Assembly: GCA_003153915.1 (NCBI GenBank)
Contig: PMBX01000132.1
Location: 1-7,466, forward strand
DNA length: 7,466 nucleotides
Direction: 5' to 3'
From: Phycisphaerales bacterium
Lineage (GTDB): Bacteria; Planctomycetota; Phycisphaerae; SM23-33
In this document: one piece after another, positions 6,008 through 7,466 of the stretch
How positions within the stretch are numbered: the first letter of the stretch is position 1
Layout: each line of letters opens with the position of its first letter
Made by a program: the position numbers and the translations under genes
Notes under the pieces: generated by a model
What the model was told of the DNA's origin: nothing
Seen by the model: the letters and a program-made list of their open reading frames with translations, nothing else
The model's database searches: none

Positions 6008-7466
6008 ATGATGTGGGCCAAGTTGAGCCGCCGTATCTTCTTTTTCCCCCCGACGAGAGGTGACCCCGTGAGAACTTTCATAATGACTTTATTAGCCCTG
6101 GCCGTGGCGGTCCTGTGCATACCGACGATAGCTGCCGCCCACCCAGGCGATGCCAATCGTGACGGCACGGTTGGCTTGATTGACCTGGGCGTCATTGCGG
6201 CCAACTGGAACCAGTCCGGGCGAAGCTGGGCTCAGGGGGACTTCTCTGGCGACGGGTCTGTTACCCTGACCGACCTGGGTGCCCTTGCCGCCAACTGGGG
6301 CTGGACGTGCCCGACCCTGTCGGTCGGAAACGTCAGCCAGCAGGAGGCCAATAGCGGGACGACCGCCTTCAACTTCTCGGTGACCCTCTCGGCCGCCAGC
6401 GACGTTCCCATATCGGTGAATTACGCAACCGCCGATGGAACGGCGACCGCCGCCGACAACGATTACACCCCCACCAGCGGCACGCTGACGATCCCCATCG
6501 GGCAAACCTCAGGAACGATTACAGTCTACGTCAACGGCGATACAAAGGTGGAGACGAATGAAACCTTCCAAGTCAACCTCAGCAACGCCGGCCCCGCCGG
6601 CGAGGCTGCCATCAGTGCCGCCACGGGTACGGGAACCATCCTCAACGACGACCTGCTGACCCTGTCGATCGGAAACGTCAGCCAGCAGGAGGCCAATAGC
6701 GGGACGACCGCCTTCAACTTCCCGGTGACCCTCTCGGCCGCCTGTGACACTGCCGTGACGGTGGACTACGCAACCGCCGATGGAACGGCGACAGCCGCCG
6801 ACAACGATTACACCCCCACCAGCGGCACGCTGACAATCCCCATCGGGCAAACCTCCGGTACGATTACCGTCTACGTCAACGGCGATACAAAGGTGGAGAT
6901 GAATGAAACCTTCCAAGTCAACCTCAGCAACGCCGCCCCCACAAGCGAAGTGGCCATCGGTGTCGCCACGGGTACGGGAACCATCCTCAACGACGACCTG
7001 CCGACCCTTCGCATCATGGACTTCTCGGCCAATGAGGGCCACAGCGGGCAGACGCCCTTCAACTTCTCCGTGATCCTCTCGGCGCCGACCTCCCAGGACG
7101 TGACGGTGCATTACTGGACGGCAGACCAGACTGCCACGGTGGCCAACAACGATTACACCGCCGCCAACGGGACGCTGACGATACCCTCCGGCCAATCCGG
7201 CGGCACGATCACCGTTTACGTCAACGGAGACACGGCTATCGAGCCTAACGAGCAATTCTACGTCACTCTCGACACCATCACCGGTGCGACTTTCGCCGAC
7301 AACCAGGCGATGGGGACCATCGCCAACGACGACCCTCCATCGGGATTCCCAGCCTTTCCCGGAGCAGAAGGCTACGGCTGCCTGGCCACCGGAGGCCGTT
7401 GCGGAACCGTCTACAAAGTCACCAATCTTAACAACAGTGGGGCCGGTTCCTTCCGAACCGCCGTCA
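6008..7466 (+). CDS. exported multidomain pectate lyase-like protein with dockerin and Calx-beta repeats, 5' part
   Basis: This frame stays open for 486 codons to the window end, so the 3' part is missing. Domains in order: Sec signal peptide (hydrophobic TLLALAVAVLCIPTIAAA, 27-44, cut before His45); two dockerin-like EF-hand loops, DANRDGTVGLID (D48, N50, D52, D59) and DFSGDGSVTLTD (D78, S80, D82, D89), each followed by an A-ANW helix; three Calx-beta modules (about 104-218, 219-333, 334-446), each with DYT..GTLTIP.GQ, ITVYVNGDT and mostly a terminal NDD; then FPAFPGAEGYG..ATGGR.GTVY.VTNLN (447 on), the usual beginning of PL1-type pectate lyases. Calcium binding is expected in EF-hands, Calx-beta and lyase. 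C458 and C465 may form a disulfide. Start is uncertain: ATG 6008 has AAGGA seven bases upstream, but GTG 6068 has GAGGTGA and gives a more canonical signal peptide (MRTFIMTLLALAV). Long minus-strand open frames over the repeats are shadows. Confidence 0.85.
   Translation, partial: MMWAKLSRRIFFFPPTRGDPVRTFIMTLLALAVAVLCIPTIAAAHPGDANRDGTVGLIDLGVIAANWNQSGRSWAQGDFSGDGSVTLTDLGALAANWGWTCPTLSVGNVSQQEANSGTTAFNFSVTLSAASDVPISVNYATADGTATAADNDYTPTSGTLTIPIGQTSGTITVYVNGDTKVETNETFQVNLSNAGPAGEAAISAATGTGTILNDDLLTLSIGNVSQQEANSGTTAFNFPVTLSAACDTAVTVDYATADGTATAADNDYTPTSGTLTIPIGQTSGTITVYVNGDTKVEMNETFQVNLSNAAPTSEVAIGVATGTGTILNDDLPTLRIMDFSANEGHSGQTPFNFSVILSAPTSQDVTVHYWTADQTATVANNDYTAANGTLTIPSGQSGGTITVYVNGDTAIEPNEQFYVTLDTITGATFADNQAMGTIANDDPPSGFPAFPGAEGYGCLATGGRCGTVYKVTNLNNSGAGSFRTAV
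6316..7340 (+). repeat. three tandem 345-bp Calx-beta repeats
   Basis: Units start at 6316, 6661 and 7006, exactly 345 bp (115 codons) apart, and stay in frame. By hand count, units 1 and 2 differ at about 28 of 345 positions (about 92% identical), with the differences clustered in two patches (around 6399-6425 and 6586-6629 of unit 1). Unit 3 is clearly related at protein level but much more diverged in bases and slightly shorter. The pattern fits a recent duplication or gene conversion between units 1 and 2. Confidence 0.9.

Noticed and set aside
5965..6035. Resemblance to a c-di-GMP-I riboswitch core (GGCAA followed by GACGTAAAG)
   Set aside because: The segment between the two words cannot form the required hairpin with a GNRA tetraloop, and the spacing is too short. 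A covariance-model search with the c-di-GMP-I family would decide it; no hit is expected.
6026..6043. SRRIFF as a twin-arginine export motif in the lyase leader
   Set aside because: The hydrophobic segment begins about 15 residues further on, after prolines and charged residues, which does not fit a Tat signal; the segment may not be translated at all.
6092..7255. Two long minus-strand open frames (137 and 248 codons) with repeated Val/Gly/Asp-rich sequence opposite the lyase gene
   Set aside because: They lie exactly antisense to the Calx-beta repeats and inherit their repetition from them. The plus strand gives recognisable signal peptide, EF-hand, Calx-beta and lyase motifs; the minus strand matches nothing.
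1..7466. CRISPR array, tRNA/rRNA gene, insertion sequence or phage genes
   Set aside because: No regularly spaced short repeats, cloverleaf, transposase or phage-like protein was seen on either strand.

Overview
The window is GC-rich bacterial DNA. It most resembles a planctomycete, probably of the Phycisphaerae/Sedimentisphaerales type. This rests on a dockerin-like EF-hand pair of the 'LGxLAANW' style, large exported polysaccharide lyases with complex architecture, and lipid A-type acyltransferase and alanine racemase genes that indicate a diderm with peptidoglycan. The assignment is inference from gene style; there is no rRNA or marker gene here.

Layout: (1) positions 1-405 (+) hold the 3' end of an LpxL/HtrB-family acyltransferase. 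(2) 450-1580 (-) is alanine racemase (alr), convergent with it. (3) 1581-1834 is a palindrome-rich spacer with two GGATATCC sites and an element of about 105 bp bounded by 11-bp inverted repeats. (4) 1835-2496 (-) is a two-gene toxin-antitoxin operon: a Phd/YefM-type antitoxin followed, with a 1-nt overlap, by a PIN-domain (VapC-type) toxin. A promoter and an overlapping TGTACA palindrome are visible. (5) 2686-5613 (-) is a 975-residue Tat-exported heparinase II/III-family lyase. (6) 5614-6007 is a divergent regulatory region. (7) 6008-7466 (+) is the 5' part of a large exported protein that runs off the window. Its order is signal peptide, dockerin-like EF-hands, three Calx-beta repeats, then the beginning of a pectate lyase (PL1-like) domain.

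The two right-hand genes diverge from one 394-bp region and both encode exported polysaccharide lyases, so they look like part of a polysaccharide-degradation locus. The left half is housekeeping (envelope lipid, D-alanine) plus a small stress/addiction module. Nothing here is clearly an undescribed defence or mobile system. The most distinctive items are the multidomain lyase with an N-terminal rather than C-terminal dockerin and near-identical tandem Calx-beta modules, the structured divergent promoter region, and the palindromic element between alr and the toxin gene.
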